Shown: positions 9,022 through 18,004 of the stretch, one piece after another
How the letters are laid out: each line of letters opens with the position of its first letter
How positions within the stretch are numbered: the stretch's first letter is position 1
Assembly (NCBI RefSeq): GCF_002939305.1
Contig: NZ_MVDI01000001.1
Span: forward strand, 1,116,001-1,180,000
Length of the DNA stretch: 64,000 bases
Source of the DNA: Chroococcidiopsis sp. TS-821
Lineage (GTDB): Bacteria > Cyanobacteriota > Cyanobacteriia > Cyanobacteriales > Chroococcidiopsidaceae
Direction of reading: 5' to 3'
Position numbers and translations under genes: made by a program
The notes under the pieces: model-generated
What the model was told of the DNA's origin: nothing
Seen by the model: only the letters and a program-made list of their open reading frames with translations
The model's database searches: none

Positions 9022-9945
9022 TCACTTGTGATGCGGCGAGCACGAAATACCGACGACGGCTAGAATAATCAAACTACCTCCGAAGCCTTGTGAAACTAGA
9101 AGTCGCTCTCCTAGGATGAAGTAAGCGCCTATCGTTCCAAACACAGGAGTCAAGGTAAGATAAAGCGACAGTCGACTGGCAGGGAGATAGCGTACCGCAG
9201 CGAGGTAAAGAAGAAATGCGAGTCCATATCCAAATGCTCCTGAGGCGATCGCAATTAGTAAATTGTCCCAAATTGTTGGTGTCAATTCAAAAGACTCGAA
9301 ACCGAAGAACAATGCACCCACGAACATAACAATAAAAAGCATGAGTGCGACAGATTGTTGAATAGCAGCTAAGACGACAGGATGTATACGTTGTACTGAA
9401 CGCGCCGCTGTAATCGCATAAAGTGAAGCAAACAAAACACTGAGACAAACAAGAAGATCTCCCCAAATTGAGCCTAAAGTAATTGAACTTCCATCAGGAG
9501 TCACAATAAAAGAAACTCCAACACAAGCTAACAACCCTAACCCAACAAAAGCAATATTAAACTGTTCGCGCAGAATCAACCACGATAGCGCCATTGTTAT
9601 CGCTGGTTCAGTTGTACTGATAAACGTCGCATTGCTAGCTGTTGTTAGCGCTAGTCCAAACATCCCAAAAATGTAAGATAGCCCAGGTTCAAGCAACCCT
9701 GCTAAGCTCAATTTAAGCGTTGTCCAACGCAAAGGAACTGGAATACCTTGGAAGATAACGATTGTCCAGAAGAACAGCACACTCGAAGCTGTTTGAATGC
9801 ATAACAAGGTAAACGGTGGTATTTGTTCTAATGCGCCTTTTGTTAGTACGATGGTTAGACCATAAATTGCTGCGGCTAGGATAATGAAATGAATTCCTTC
9901 AGGAAGAGCTGGTAAACGTTTAAAGCTGCGCAGGGATTCGGTCAT
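9022..9945 (-). CDS. EamA/DMT-superfamily exporter
   Basis: Drug/metabolite transporter of the EamA (RhaT/YdcZ-like) class, 307 residues, with ten predicted helices in two five-helix repeats (first IIILAAAIYGLTIVLTKGAL, second IWGDLLVCLSVLFASLYAI). The repeat-end motif with PxxS/ATE is seen as STTEPAITMALSWLILREQ and again as LTPVFGTIGAYFILGERL. These proteins export amino acids or small metabolites; the substrate cannot be read from sequence. ATG 9945 is chosen over an in-frame GTG at 9957. It is convergent with the channel gene, 18 bases apart. Confidence 0.85.
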   Translation of the reverse strand: MTESLRSFKRLPALPEGIHFIILAAAIYGLTIVLTKGALEQIPPFTLLCIQTASSVLFFWTIVIFQGIPVPLRWTTLKLSLAGLLEPGLSYIFGMFGLALTTASNATFISTTEPAITMALSWLILREQFNIAFVGLGLLACVGVSFIVTPDGSSITLGSIWGDLLVCLSVLFASLYAITAARSVQRIHPVVLAAIQQSVALMLFIVMFVGALFFGFESFELTPTIWDNLLIAIASGAFGYGLAFLLYLAAVRYLPASRLSLYLTLTPVFGTIGAYFILGERLLVSQGFGGSLIILAVVGISCSPHHK

Positions 9946-10143
9946 ACGATATCTCACGATTGATCTTCAGCCAAGAATGTGCTTCAAGCAATCAAAGCAC
10001 GCTTTATGTAAACAACTGTTGCAATAGTACCCACGTTTATACCAAATACGCACAGACGGTCGCATTTCATTCAATGCTAAGTGACCGTCAGTACGGGTTT
10101 GATAACGTATAGAAGTTTAGTAGCTGAAGATCTCAGTTTATAT

Positions 10144-11016
10144 TTACACTGCTTCCATCTCGGCAATACACTGGTGTAGTAGATAATGCATTTTCTCAGC
10201 ATCAGCATGGTGTCTGCGTCCGTGACCTGGCAATACCCACTCGAAAGCGTACTCTGTCAACTTCCGCATAGACTGAATTTGTTCTGTCCAAGAATACCAG
10301 CAGACATCGCGCCAAGCAATGAGGGAATTGCGATTATCTGACCAAGCTAAGTGATCGCCAGTAAAGAGAAACTGCTTGTGGAGTAGAACTGTATGACCTC
10401 TTGTATGCCCAGGTACAGGAATAATCAGCAAATCCGAAGCGAGTTGAAACGGTTGCGAGCCTGTCAATTGAATTTCGACGTTGTTGCGAGTGCTAGAAGT
10501 AATATCGTCACGATGCAGAATGCGATCGCATTTGAAATGCTCGTGGTACTTCTGATGATCGGCGACATCGTCTTTGTGCGTTAGGTACAAATAACGAATT
10601 CCTCCCAATTCCTCGATTTGCTTCACCAACGGTAGTGTAAACCGAGGTGAATCGACCATCACATTGCCATCGGGACGGACAATCAAGTAACTTGCTGCGC
10701 CATAGGAGCTTTCTGCATGATAGCCGCAGTGGTAAACATTCTCCGCGATCGAAATGGGAAAACTTTGTTGCGCTTCTTTAATATCGTGGGGTCTTTCTAC
10801 CGTGCCAATCGAACTTGTAGGACACGCCAAGAGTGCTTGCAGCGATCGCAGCCGCTCAATTTTATTACCTGGCTGATGATAAACTGCTGATTGTCCTCCA
10901 ATGCGACTAAATACTTCTGGAGTCATCCAGCGACAAGTATCGCAATCAATACACGTGCTATCAACATAAAAGTCTCCACTCACGTTTTGCGGGCGGCGCT
11001 GATTTAGGTGAGCCAT
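10144..11016 (-). CDS. Ferredoxin-like domain fused to metallo-beta-lactamase-fold hydrolase
   Basis: A 290-residue fusion. Residues 15-70 resemble a single-cluster ferredoxin: C22-x2-C25-x2-C28 and a distant C65-P pair, which could bind one iron-sulfur cluster. Residues about 90-285 form a metallo-beta-lactamase fold with VDSPRF, LTHKDDVADH (147-154), VPGHTRGHT, TGDHLAW and VLPGHGRRHH. The first metal motif is H-x-D-D-x-x-D-H rather than canonical H-x-H-x-D-H. ATG 11016 is preferred over TTG 11022 because AGAGG lies 8 bases upstream. Likely a soluble redox-linked hydrolase (glyoxalase II-like fold); substrate unknown. Confidence 0.8.
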   Translation of the reverse strand: MAHLNQRRPQNVSGDFYVDSTCIDCDTCRWMTPEVFSRIGGQSAVYHQPGNKIERLRSLQALLACPTSSIGTVERPHDIKEAQQSFPISIAENVYHCGYHAESSYGAASYLIVRPDGNVMVDSPRFTLPLVKQIEELGGIRYLYLTHKDDVADHQKYHEHFKCDRILHRDDITSSTRNNVEIQLTGSQPFQLASDLLIIPVPGHTRGHTVLLHKQFLFTGDHLAWSDNRNSLIAWRDVCWYSWTEQIQSMRKLTEYAFEWVLPGHGRRHHADAEKMHYLLHQCIAEMEAV

Positions 11017-11098
11017 AATCAAACCTCTAGAACGCAGTGATAAAGCTCATCACTGTCTATTCCTAAACTAGCGCACTTGACATAAGAATGTATTTATG

Positions 11099-12190
11099 CT
11101 AGGTGACAAGGTCAGGAAAGACTTCCTGTACCGCAGGGTGAACGAGGCGATGATTGTGAACGTTTACACCCGCAGCTAAAGCGGGATTCGCTGCCACTGC
11201 TTGCATTCCTAAATTCGCTAACTGCACGATATAAGGTAAGGTACTATTATTTAAGGCTTGCGTTGCCGTCCACGGTACAGCCCCAGGCATATTAGGAACG
11301 CCATAATGAACGACTCCTGCTTCAACATACGTAGGTGCAGTGTGACTTGTTGCGCGTAATGTTTCAATACAACCACCTTGGTCAACTGCGACGTCAACAA
11401 TTACCGATCCTGGACGCATCCGCCCGACTAACTCGCGATTCACCAGAATTGGCGCGCGTCGCCCAGGAACTAAAACCGCACCAATGAGTAAATCCGCATC
11501 GGGTACCACAGCGTCAATTTGCGCAGAATTGCTATAAAGCAACTCGACTCTAGAGCCGAAGATTGTCTCTAGGTAAGATAACCGCTCAACGTTCACATCT
11601 AAAATCTGGACAGTCGCACCCATCCCGACTGCAATTCGTGCGGCTTCAGTCCCCACAACGCCACCACCTAAAATGACAACACGAGCAGGTCGAACACCAG
11701 GAACGCCGCCTAACAGAACGCCGCGCCCTCCTTGTTGACGTTCTAAAAACCTCGCACCAAATTGCACGGATAAGCGCCCTGCAATAATACTCATGGGCGT
11801 CAGGAGTGGTAGCTTATTCGTACTGTTTGCGACTTCTACAGTTTCATACGCGATCGCAGTTACCCCACAATCAATTAAATGCTCGGTCAAAGCCCGATCT
11901 GCAGCTAGATGCAAGTAGGTAAATAATAATTGCCCTTTTTGGAGAAACTGATATTCTGCCCGTAGTGGTTCTTTGACTTTGACAACGAGTTCTCGATTCC
12001 AAGCCTCTTGTGCGGTCACAATTTCTGCTCCCACCTGACGATAGTCATCATCAGTAAAACCCGCACCAACACCTGCTTGTGATTCTACAAACACCTGATG
12101 ACCATTTTCTTTGAGGACGCGTACACTACTCGGACTCAAGCCCACGCGAAATTCTTGATCTTTTGTTTCTTTAGGAACACCGATTTCCAT
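11099..12190 (-). CDS. ald: Alanine dehydrogenase
   Basis: NAD-dependent L-alanine dehydrogenase, 363 residues, catalysing reversible deamination of alanine to pyruvate and ammonia. The protein begins MEIGVPKETKDQEFRVGLSP, the standard family start, so ATG 12190 is preferred to the ATG three codons upstream (12199). The substrate-binding lysine segment VVKVKEPL and the catalytic histidine region LFTYLHLAA are present, as is the NAD-binding GGGVVGTEAARIAVGMGA and the C-terminal HYGVPNMPGAVPWTATQALNN. Full length for the family and apparently monocistronic. It probably links nitrogen and carbon metabolism. Confidence 0.95.
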   Translation of the reverse strand: MEIGVPKETKDQEFRVGLSPSSVRVLKENGHQVFVESQAGVGAGFTDDDYRQVGAEIVTAQEAWNRELVVKVKEPLRAEYQFLQKGQLLFTYLHLAADRALTEHLIDCGVTAIAYETVEVANSTNKLPLLTPMSIIAGRLSVQFGARFLERQQGGRGVLLGGVPGVRPARVVILGGGVVGTEAARIAVGMGATVQILDVNVERLSYLETIFGSRVELLYSNSAQIDAVVPDADLLIGAVLVPGRRAPILVNRELVGRMRPGSVIVDVAVDQGGCIETLRATSHTAPTYVEAGVVHYGVPNMPGAVPWTATQALNNSTLPYIVQLANLGMQAVAANPALAAGVNVHNHRLVHPAVQEVFPDLVT

Positions 12191-12446
12191 TGATATCATC
12201 TACTTACATCTGTTTCTAGCTTAAGCGCGATCGCTGTTAGTGACGAGATCTTGAGTTCTAGACAGCAACTGCGTTAACTGTTTCTCGTACAAAGAAGTCG
12301 AACCCCACCTTGAGCCTACTTTTGTCAATTTTATCCGTACCATACAGTAAAGAAATGTAAAGAAAACGTAATTTTGGGTACAATCTAATTGACTTGAATT
12401 CAGGATAAGCTCTGAGCTAATTTACCTAACACGTGAGGTTTCACAA

Positions 12447-12620
12447 ATGACAACGCAGCCACAACCAACAACTACCCCCAATCTAGAGGAACCCAAGTTT
12501 GGATTTAATGAATATGCTGAACGTCTAAACGGTAGAGCAGCGATGATTGGCTTTTTACTCCTTATAGTCATTGAATACTTGACAGGTAAAGGAGTATTGG
12601 CTTGGCTTGGGCTAAAATAG
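12447..12620 (+). CDS. hli: High-light-inducible protein (one-helix CAB-like, HLIP)
   Basis: A 57-residue protein read directly from the ATG at 12447 to TAG at 12618-12620. Residues 25-36 are ERLNGRAAMIGF, the chlorophyll-binding ExxNGRxAM motif of the light-harvesting-like superfamily, within the single transmembrane helix (about 27-46), preceded by the usual Pro/Thr-rich N-terminus and KFGFNEYAE. HLIPs bind chlorophyll and carotenoid in the thylakoid and dissipate energy or protect photosystem II assembly under high light. GAGG at 12435-12438 can serve as ribosome site. A longer antisense open frame over the same bases is a shadow. Confidence 0.9.
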   Translation: MTTQPQPTTTPNLEEPKFGFNEYAERLNGRAAMIGFLLLIVIEYLTGKGVLAWLGLK

Positions 12621-12784
12621 AGGAGAAGCCGCTTGTGTCTGAGTAGAGACAAAATCTATTTGGCAGTGAACTATAAAGCGATTGGTTTTGTCTTGTTCAG
12701 CAATGATGCAAATTAGGTAAAGATACTGCATCCTAACAACGTAGGTCTTAAGATAATAGCTAAGCTCAAGTGTGTTAATTTGTG

Positions 12785-13084
12785 ATGAACGCAGCCCTAC
12801 CAAAATTGATAAAGTCTGCATACCGTAAAGAACCGCTACCCAGTGTATTAGTGACCATGGGAGCGGTGGATGCTGTTATTGGCGGATTAGGCGATCGCTG
12901 GTCTTTGTTTGCATTTGGATTGGTTACTGTAGGTATAGCAATCGGCTTGCGCTGGTGGCTGTTGCAGCAACAACGTCCTTATCCAACAGAATCAATGACG
13001 ACGACACCGCGTTACTTACCTCCTAGTAGCTCGCATCAAGCCCTACCCGTGTTAAAAGCATCAAAAAAACGCCCTCCTCGCTAA
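12785..13084 (+). CDS. Small conserved membrane protein of unknown function
   Basis: A 99-residue protein from ATG 12785 (an in-frame GTG lies one codon upstream). One or two hydrophobic segments lie at about 20-60 (VLVTMGAVDAVIGG and LFAFGLVTVGIAIGLRWWLL), followed by a Pro/Ser/Thr-rich basic tail ending KKRPPR. The pattern suggests a small inner-membrane or thylakoid protein with a cytoplasmic tail. I recall similar proteins in cyanobacteria without function. CTCGCT/AGCGAG (13077-13093) forms a small hairpin over the stop codon. Confidence 0.6.
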   Translation: MNAALPKLIKSAYRKEPLPSVLVTMGAVDAVIGGLGDRWSLFAFGLVTVGIAIGLRWWLLQQQRPYPTESMTTTPRYLPPSSSHQALPVLKASKKRPPR

Positions 13085-13147
13085 GAAAGCGAGCAATACA
13101 CTGGCTCGGTAGTTACAAATCCTTGATAGACAACGACCAACTACAAA

Positions 13148-13372
13148 TCAAGTTTTGGCTTGTGCTGATTCAACAAGTTTCTTCAACTTCATATAAGCCT
13201 CTTCAGGAGTCAGTGCTTCGGACTCATTTTCATTGGGAATGTAATATTGCCTACTATCGGGAAAATGCCGCACGACAAAGCTAGGAATCATTCCTAGTTC
13301 CATTGCCTTTTCTCCCAACATATCGGCTGCTTCTGCTAAGCTGTATTCGTCATGAATTTTATATTCGCTCAT
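13148..13372 (-). CDS. Small hypothetical protein
   Basis: A 74-residue acidic soluble protein starting at ATG 13372. Visible: EYSLAEAADMLGEKAMELG, which looks like a short helical or helix-turn-helix-like segment, then FVVRHFPDSRQYYIPNENE and a C-terminal helix LTPEEAYMKLKKLVESAQ. No family recognised. It is convergent with the preceding gene. Ordered codon use and a clean start argue that it is real. Confidence 0.6.
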   Translation of the reverse strand: MSEYKIHDEYSLAEAADMLGEKAMELGMIPSFVVRHFPDSRQYYIPNENESEALTPEEAYMKLKKLVESAQAKT

Positions 13373-14058
13373 ATTTTTGATTACCTATAAGAACAATCCC
13401 TACTGCACTTATTTTACTCAATTTAAAGCTAATATATATGAACAAAAATTACTATAAATCAACACCAACTTAATTACAAAAAACCTTTGTTAGTTTTGTA
13501 ATCTACCAATAGATGTATTTTTTATAACTTGTAGATAAAAAACATAGATTACTTATTCTTTCGGTTCAGATAATAAGTAGCAAGTACTCGCAAAAAAAAT
13601 AACCGTTAACAATTAGTCTGCTCTTTATAATTTAACTCTAGATTTTGATATAACTGATATAAGATAAATAATATCGTCAATTGCAAGCGAGCGATAGACT
13701 TGAGTCTTTTTATTATAAATTCTATTTTGATTACTTAATAGAAAAAATGGCAAGACGGAAGTAGACTACTCTATTAACTAATCTCTGAACTAGAGTAACT
13801 CAATCACTATTTTTAATCATCTATCTCAAGAAAGGTTTTAGTCAGAGTTGTGTGCGCTAGTAAAAGATACAGAAGATATCTTAAGTATTTTTTCACGAAC
13901 AGAGTGCAACTCACTTCGCTCTTGAAAAAATAGTTATTCTAGATTTTGTGGTGCGTACGCTATTTTCTTAAAATGCAAATCTCCAATTAGGAGAAGGCAG
14001 GTACAAAGAAAAATTATTATTCTGCAAGCTAGGTTACTATCAGGGTCGGAGGCAGCAC
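13373..14058. other. Long AT-rich intergenic region upstream of PAS-Crp regulator
   Basis: A 686-base AT-rich spacer, the longest gene-free stretch in the first half of the window. I found no open frame with a ribosome site and no recognisable RNA. It includes runs such as TTTTTCACGAACAGAGTGCAAC near 13890 but no strong hairpin with T tract. It may carry regulatory sites for the regulator gene. Confidence 0.4.
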
Positions 14059-15264
14059 GTGAATGTAGAGAAGTTTGCTAAACAAATCCATAAACAAATA
14101 GAAAGCTTGTGTGCAACGCATAACAATACAACAGAAATTACCCAAGAAATGTTACCGCTCGCGCTAACAAATCTTGGCATTCTTTCTGAAGAACTACAGA
14201 TAACACTAGACGATCTACAACGCCAAAATCAGGAACTAATAGCGACCCAAACCGCATTAGAATTACAAATCCAACGCTATCAAGAACTCTTTGAGTTTGC
14301 TACTGATGGTTACATCCTTACAGACAAATCGGGAAAAATCGAGGAAGCCAATCGGACGGCAGCTAAACTGTTGAATGTCCCACAGCGCTTTTTAATTGGC
14401 AAACCATTTCTAATGTTTGTTGCAGAAAAAGACAGACAAGCGCTTTATAGTAAGTTGATGCAACCGCAGCCGGTAAAAGAAATAATTGAGTGGACAGTGA
14501 ATCTTTGCCCGCGAAATAGCGAACCGTTGAGAGTCTCACTCATAATCGCGATCGCGACAGACAGTGAAGGTAAAAAAAGCCAAATGCAAGTATGTATTCG
14601 CCGCAATCAGGCTTCTCAAGCGCCGCCTTTGGTCGAGCCAATTGAAGAGAAGGCTTGCGATGCAACGCGCGATCGCCGCAAATTTGTTTATTTAAAGGGC
14701 GAACTTATCCCACTCACACCGCAGACGATTTGGCAAGTCCACCAAGGAATTGTGAAACTAAGTACTTTGAGTGAGACTGGAGAAGAGGTAGTCGTAGGTT
14801 TAGCAGGACCTGGAATGCCGTTTGGAGTTGAGTTAACTGCGTTGCATACGTATCAAGCTACCGCGCTTTCCCAAGTTGAGTTACTTTGCTATTCTTTTAG
14901 CGAACTTGCCGCATCACCGTTGCTAGCTGCAAATGTTTTACCGCGAATTAACCAAAGATTACAACAGACGGAAGCTTTATTAGCTATTTTTGGGCAAAGA
15001 CGCGTCAAAGATCGTTTTGAGCAATTATTGCAGCTATTAAAACAGGAGATTGGGCAACCAACGCCTCAAGGAACTCGTTTAAGCGTACGTTTTACGCATC
15101 AAGAATTAGCCGAAGCTTGTTCAACAACTAGAGTCACGATTACACGGTTATTGGGAAAACTGCAAGAACAGGGCAAAATAGCGATTGATGCTAATAACCA
15201 CATTATTCTCAAGGAACAAAGTTTGTTTGACAGACTGCCCGAAAAAGATGTTTACACAGTATAG
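14059..15264 (+). CDS. PAS domain-Crp/Fnr family transcription regulator
   Basis: A 401-residue regulator. Residues about 1-70 are helical and coiled-coil-like (LSEELQITLDDLQRQNQEL), residues about 72-185 form a PAS domain (ELFEFATDGYILTDKSGKIEEANRTA, LIGKPFLMFV), residues about 215-305 a cyclic-nucleotide-binding-type beta barrel (IWQVHQGIVKLSTLSETGEEVVVG, GPGMPFG), and the C-terminus a Crp-type winged helix (FTHQELAEACSTTRVTITRLLGKLQEQG). The effector pocket lacks the RSA-type cAMP contact, so the ligand is not cAMP by sequence. Starts at GTG 14059 with GGAGG at 14048-14052. It faces the ctaCDE operon across a shared terminator. Confidence 0.9.
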   Translation: MNVEKFAKQIHKQIESLCATHNNTTEITQEMLPLALTNLGILSEELQITLDDLQRQNQELIATQTALELQIQRYQELFEFATDGYILTDKSGKIEEANRTAAKLLNVPQRFLIGKPFLMFVAEKDRQALYSKLMQPQPVKEIIEWTVNLCPRNSEPLRVSLIIAIATDSEGKKSQMQVCIRRNQASQAPPLVEPIEEKACDATRDRRKFVYLKGELIPLTPQTIWQVHQGIVKLSTLSETGEEVVVGLAGPGMPFGVELTALHTYQATALSQVELLCYSFSELAASPLLAANVLPRINQRLQQTEALLAIFGQRRVKDRFEQLLQLLKQEIGQPTPQGTRLSVRFTHQELAEACSTTRVTITRLLGKLQEQGKIAIDANNHIILKEQSLFDRLPEKDVYTV

Positions 15265-15418
15265 TAGGCGTCAAAGCTCAGAGGTAAACAGTACGCGCCG
15301 TGTTTAACTCTGATGGAAGAGCGTTCACTGTGTAAAGGTGGTCAGGATCAGAGGCTAGCTAAGAATATCGTTCTGAGCTGCGAGCGCGTTTTCAGTATCC
15401 CTTTAATAACTATATAAA

Positions 15419-15446
15419 CAAAAAAACCCCAGAAAGGGGCTTTGTT
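15419..15446 (-). terminator. Intrinsic terminator of the ctaCDE operon (possibly bidirectional)
   Basis: On the minus strand the sequence reads GCCCC-TTTCT-GGGG followed by TTTTTTTG, a classic intrinsic terminator, about 55 bases after the ctaE stop. Plus-strand coordinates of the stem are 15427-15430 and 15436-15439. In the plus direction the same hairpin is followed only by CTTTGTT, so it would act more weakly for the regulator gene. Confidence 0.8.
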
Positions 15447-15500
15447 ATGAGTTGTTAGTAGTTAGTACCTAGTCAATAGGTTAAAAATTACTCATGAAAC

Positions 15501-16121
15501 TTAGAGGATGTACAACAGTCCAAATAAGACAATCCAGACAACATCAACAAAGTGCCAGTAGATTTCTGCAGCTTCTACACCAAAGTGTTTTTCACTAGAA
15601 TAGTGACCCGTAACGCGCGATCGCCACAACACAGCCAAAATGGCAACGAGTCCAATAAAGACGTGCAAGCCGTGAAAGCCAGTGAGAACATAAAATGCAC
15701 TAGCGAATAAGTTGGTCGTCAGACCAAACTCCAAATTACTGTATTCGTAAAGCTGTCCGGCTAGGAAGATTGCGCCCATCGCCGCAGTAATTGCTAACCA
15801 CGTACGCATTCCAGACACGTCATTTTTTTTGATTGCTGTGTCTGCATTGTGAATCACAAAACTACTGGAAATTAGGATGATCGTATTAACTCCAGGTAGT
15901 AGCAGTTCTAATTCTGGCGTTCCCTCTGGTGGCCATGATGGTAGCACAGAGCGAAAAGCTAAATAAGCGCTAAACATACCGAAGAAAATCATTCCTTCAG
16001 CAACTAGAAACAGAATTAGCCCAGTAATGCGATGGTCTGGATGTTCTTCGTGATGCGCTGCGGCTTCTGTGTGGTGATAGTTAAGTGCTGTTTTTGCTGG
16101 GTCAATTGTTTGACTTTGCAT
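15501..16121 (-). CDS. ctaE: Cytochrome c oxidase subunit III
   Basis: Subunit III of the aa3-type terminal oxidase, 206 residues, with about five transmembrane helices. Family marks include ITGLILFLVAEGMIFFGMFSAYLAFR near 33-58, LTGFHGLHVFIGL near 147-159 and a C-terminal EIYWHFVDVVWIVLFGLLYIL. Third gene of the minus-strand ctaC-ctaD-ctaE operon, 73 bases after ctaD. The short, N-truncated form compared with mitochondrial COX3 is normal for cyanobacteria. It ends just before an intrinsic terminator. Confidence 0.95.
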   Translation of the reverse strand: MQSQTIDPAKTALNYHHTEAAAHHEEHPDHRITGLILFLVAEGMIFFGMFSAYLAFRSVLPSWPPEGTPELELLLPGVNTIILISSSFVIHNADTAIKKNDVSGMRTWLAITAAMGAIFLAGQLYEYSNLEFGLTTNLFASAFYVLTGFHGLHVFIGLVAILAVLWRSRVTGHYSSEKHFGVEAAEIYWHFVDVVWIVLFGLLYIL

Positions 16122-16194
16122 GATTTCATTAAATAACGAATGTATGCGTAGTGAATTATGAGCGACTGACTTTTATCCTTCACAATTCATCAAG

Positions 16195-17946
16195 TTACTT
16201 GCGGTCTTCTGGATGAGCAGCAACCTTGGGATCGGGATCGGCACGCAATGCTGAATTTGGACCTGCTGCTAAAGCAGGTTCTCTTTCGTCAGAAAGTGGG
16301 ACTTTCTCCACTTCCTCATCGTCACCGTGACTCATGCCGTAGTCGTACGGTCCGGTTGCTAGCACAGGCGGCTTGTCAAAATTCTCAATGGCAGGTGGTG
16401 AAGTTGTCATCCACTCTAAGGTGAGTGCTTGCCAAGGGTTATTACCTGCTTTAGGACCGTACATCCAACTCCAAATCGCGTTGATGATAAACGGAAATGT
16501 GGAAACGGCAAGTAAATAAGACCCCATCGTGCAGATAAAGTTGAGCGTTTCAAATTTAGGGTCATATACTGCGATGCGGCGGTTCATACCCATCATGCCC
16601 AACTTGTGCATTGGCAAGAAAGTTAAATTCAAGCCCACGATCGTGAGGGCAAAGTGTACCTTACCCCAAAACTCGTTGAGCATGCGCCCAGTCATTTTGG
16701 GAAACCAGTGGTAGAAACCTGCATAGATACCGAGGACGCTACCACCAAAGAGAACGTAGTGCAGGTGAGCTACTACAAAATAGGTATCGTGAACGTGAAT
16801 GTCAAAAGGTACAGCAGCTAACATAATGCCGCTAATTCCCCCAATCACGAACGTTCCGACAAAGCCCATCGCAAAGAGCATTGCACTATTGAGGCGTAAT
16901 TTACCGCCCCAAACCGTGGCTACCCAACTAAATACTTTGATCCCTGTAGGTACGGCGATGATCATCGTTGTGATCATGAAAAACATCCGCAACCAACCAG
17001 GAACACCACTAGTGAACATGTGGTGCGCCCAGACGATCAAGCCCAAAAAGCTAATTGCCAAACTCGAATAAGCGATCGCTTGATAGCCAAAAATGGGTTT
17101 ACGCGCGTGTACAGGCAAGATTTCGGAAATTAGCCCGAAGAAGGGCAAAATCATAATGTAAACCGCTGGGTGCGAATAAAACCAGAACATGTGCTGGTAA
17201 ACAATGGGATCGCCACCGCCAGTTGGGTTAAAAAACGTTGTACCTGCGAGTAAGTCAAATGCTAAAAGAATTAACGCACCGGCGAGTACAGGAGTCGAAA
17301 GCAAAGTAATTGCTGAAGTTGCCACCATTGCCCAACAAAATAAAGGCATTTGGTTAAATGTCATGCCTGGGGTGCGCATCTTCCAAATGGTCACGAGGAA
17401 GTTAATTGCCCCCAGGATTGATGAAGTCCCTAGCAACAGGACGCTCATAATCCAGATCGCTTCGCCTACCTGTCCTGTGACTAGACTTAGAGGTGGATAA
17501 GATGTCCAACCCGCATCAGGGGCATCCCCAATTAATAAGCTGCTGATCAGCAACAAACCAGCAGGTGGAATCATCCAGAAGGCAACGGCGTTCAACCGTG
17601 GAAATGCCATATCCTTTGCCCCGATCATCAGGGGAATGAGATAATTCGCAAATCCTGCGCCTGCGGGTACGATCCACAGGAAGATCATGATCGTGGCATG
17701 AAGCGTAAACAAGCTGTTGTAAACTTCTGGGCTGACAAAATCTGTTTCTGGTGTTTTGAGTTCGGTTCGTACTAAGTCAGCTAAAACACCACCAATACAG
17801 TAAAAAATAAACGTTGTGACGAGGTATTGAATGCCGATGACTTTGTGGTCGGTATTAAAGCTGAAGTAATCGCGCCATTTTCTTACCCCTGGTTCCTCAC
17901 TTAGGGCAGGAAGGTTAGCGCCTTCTTGTAGCTGTGCTTGTGTCAT
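16195..17946 (-). CDS. ctaD: Cytochrome c oxidase subunit I (heme-copper oxidase)
   Basis: Catalytic subunit I of the aa3 oxidase, 583 residues, twelve transmembrane helices, reducing oxygen to water with proton pumping. Heme a and a3/CuB ligands are seen: [10 protein letters not shown] (first heme a His), [15 protein letters not shown] near 253-267 (CuB His and the cross-linked Tyr), WAHHMFTSG (two CuB His), and [17 protein letters not shown] near 385 (heme a3 and heme a His). The YSHPAVY form lacks the glutamate of A1 oxidases and is the A2 type. The C-terminal 60 residues are a hydrophilic acidic tail. Operon position: between ctaC (58 bases upstream) and ctaE. Confidence 0.97.
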   Translation of the reverse strand: MTQAQLQEGANLPALSEEPGVRKWRDYFSFNTDHKVIGIQYLVTTFIFYCIGGVLADLVRTELKTPETDFVSPEVYNSLFTLHATIMIFLWIVPAGAGFANYLIPLMIGAKDMAFPRLNAVAFWMIPPAGLLLISSLLIGDAPDAGWTSYPPLSLVTGQVGEAIWIMSVLLLGTSSILGAINFLVTIWKMRTPGMTFNQMPLFCWAMVATSAITLLSTPVLAGALILLAFDLLAGTTFFNPTGGGDPIVYQHMFWFYSHPAVYIMILPFFGLISEILPVHARKPIFGYQAIAYSSLAISFLGLIVWAHHMFTSGVPGWLRMFFMITTMIIAVPTGIKVFSWVATVWGGKLRLNSAMLFAMGFVGTFVIGGISGIMLAAVPFDIHVHDTYFVVAHLHYVLFGGSVLGIYAGFYHWFPKMTGRMLNEFWGKVHFALTIVGLNLTFLPMHKLGMMGMNRRIAVYDPKFETLNFICTMGSYLLAVSTFPFIINAIWSWMYGPKAGNNPWQALTLEWMTTSPPAIENFDKPPVLATGPYDYGMSHGDDEEVEKVPLSDEREPALAAGPNSALRADPDPKVAAHPEDRK

Positions 17947-18004
17947 AACGAAAGAGAAAGTAGAAAGTAGAGAGTAGGGGTATGATATTTAACCCCTAAC
18001 ACCT

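Noticed and set aside
12422-12652. Minus-strand 76-codon frame overlapping the hli gene
   Set aside because: The plus strand carries the chlorophyll-binding ExxNGR motif with start and stop; the antisense frame shows nothing known.
16529-17500. Several plus-strand open frames antisense to ctaD
   Set aside because: They have no ribosome sites, no family match and run opposite a long, strongly conserved oxidase gene.
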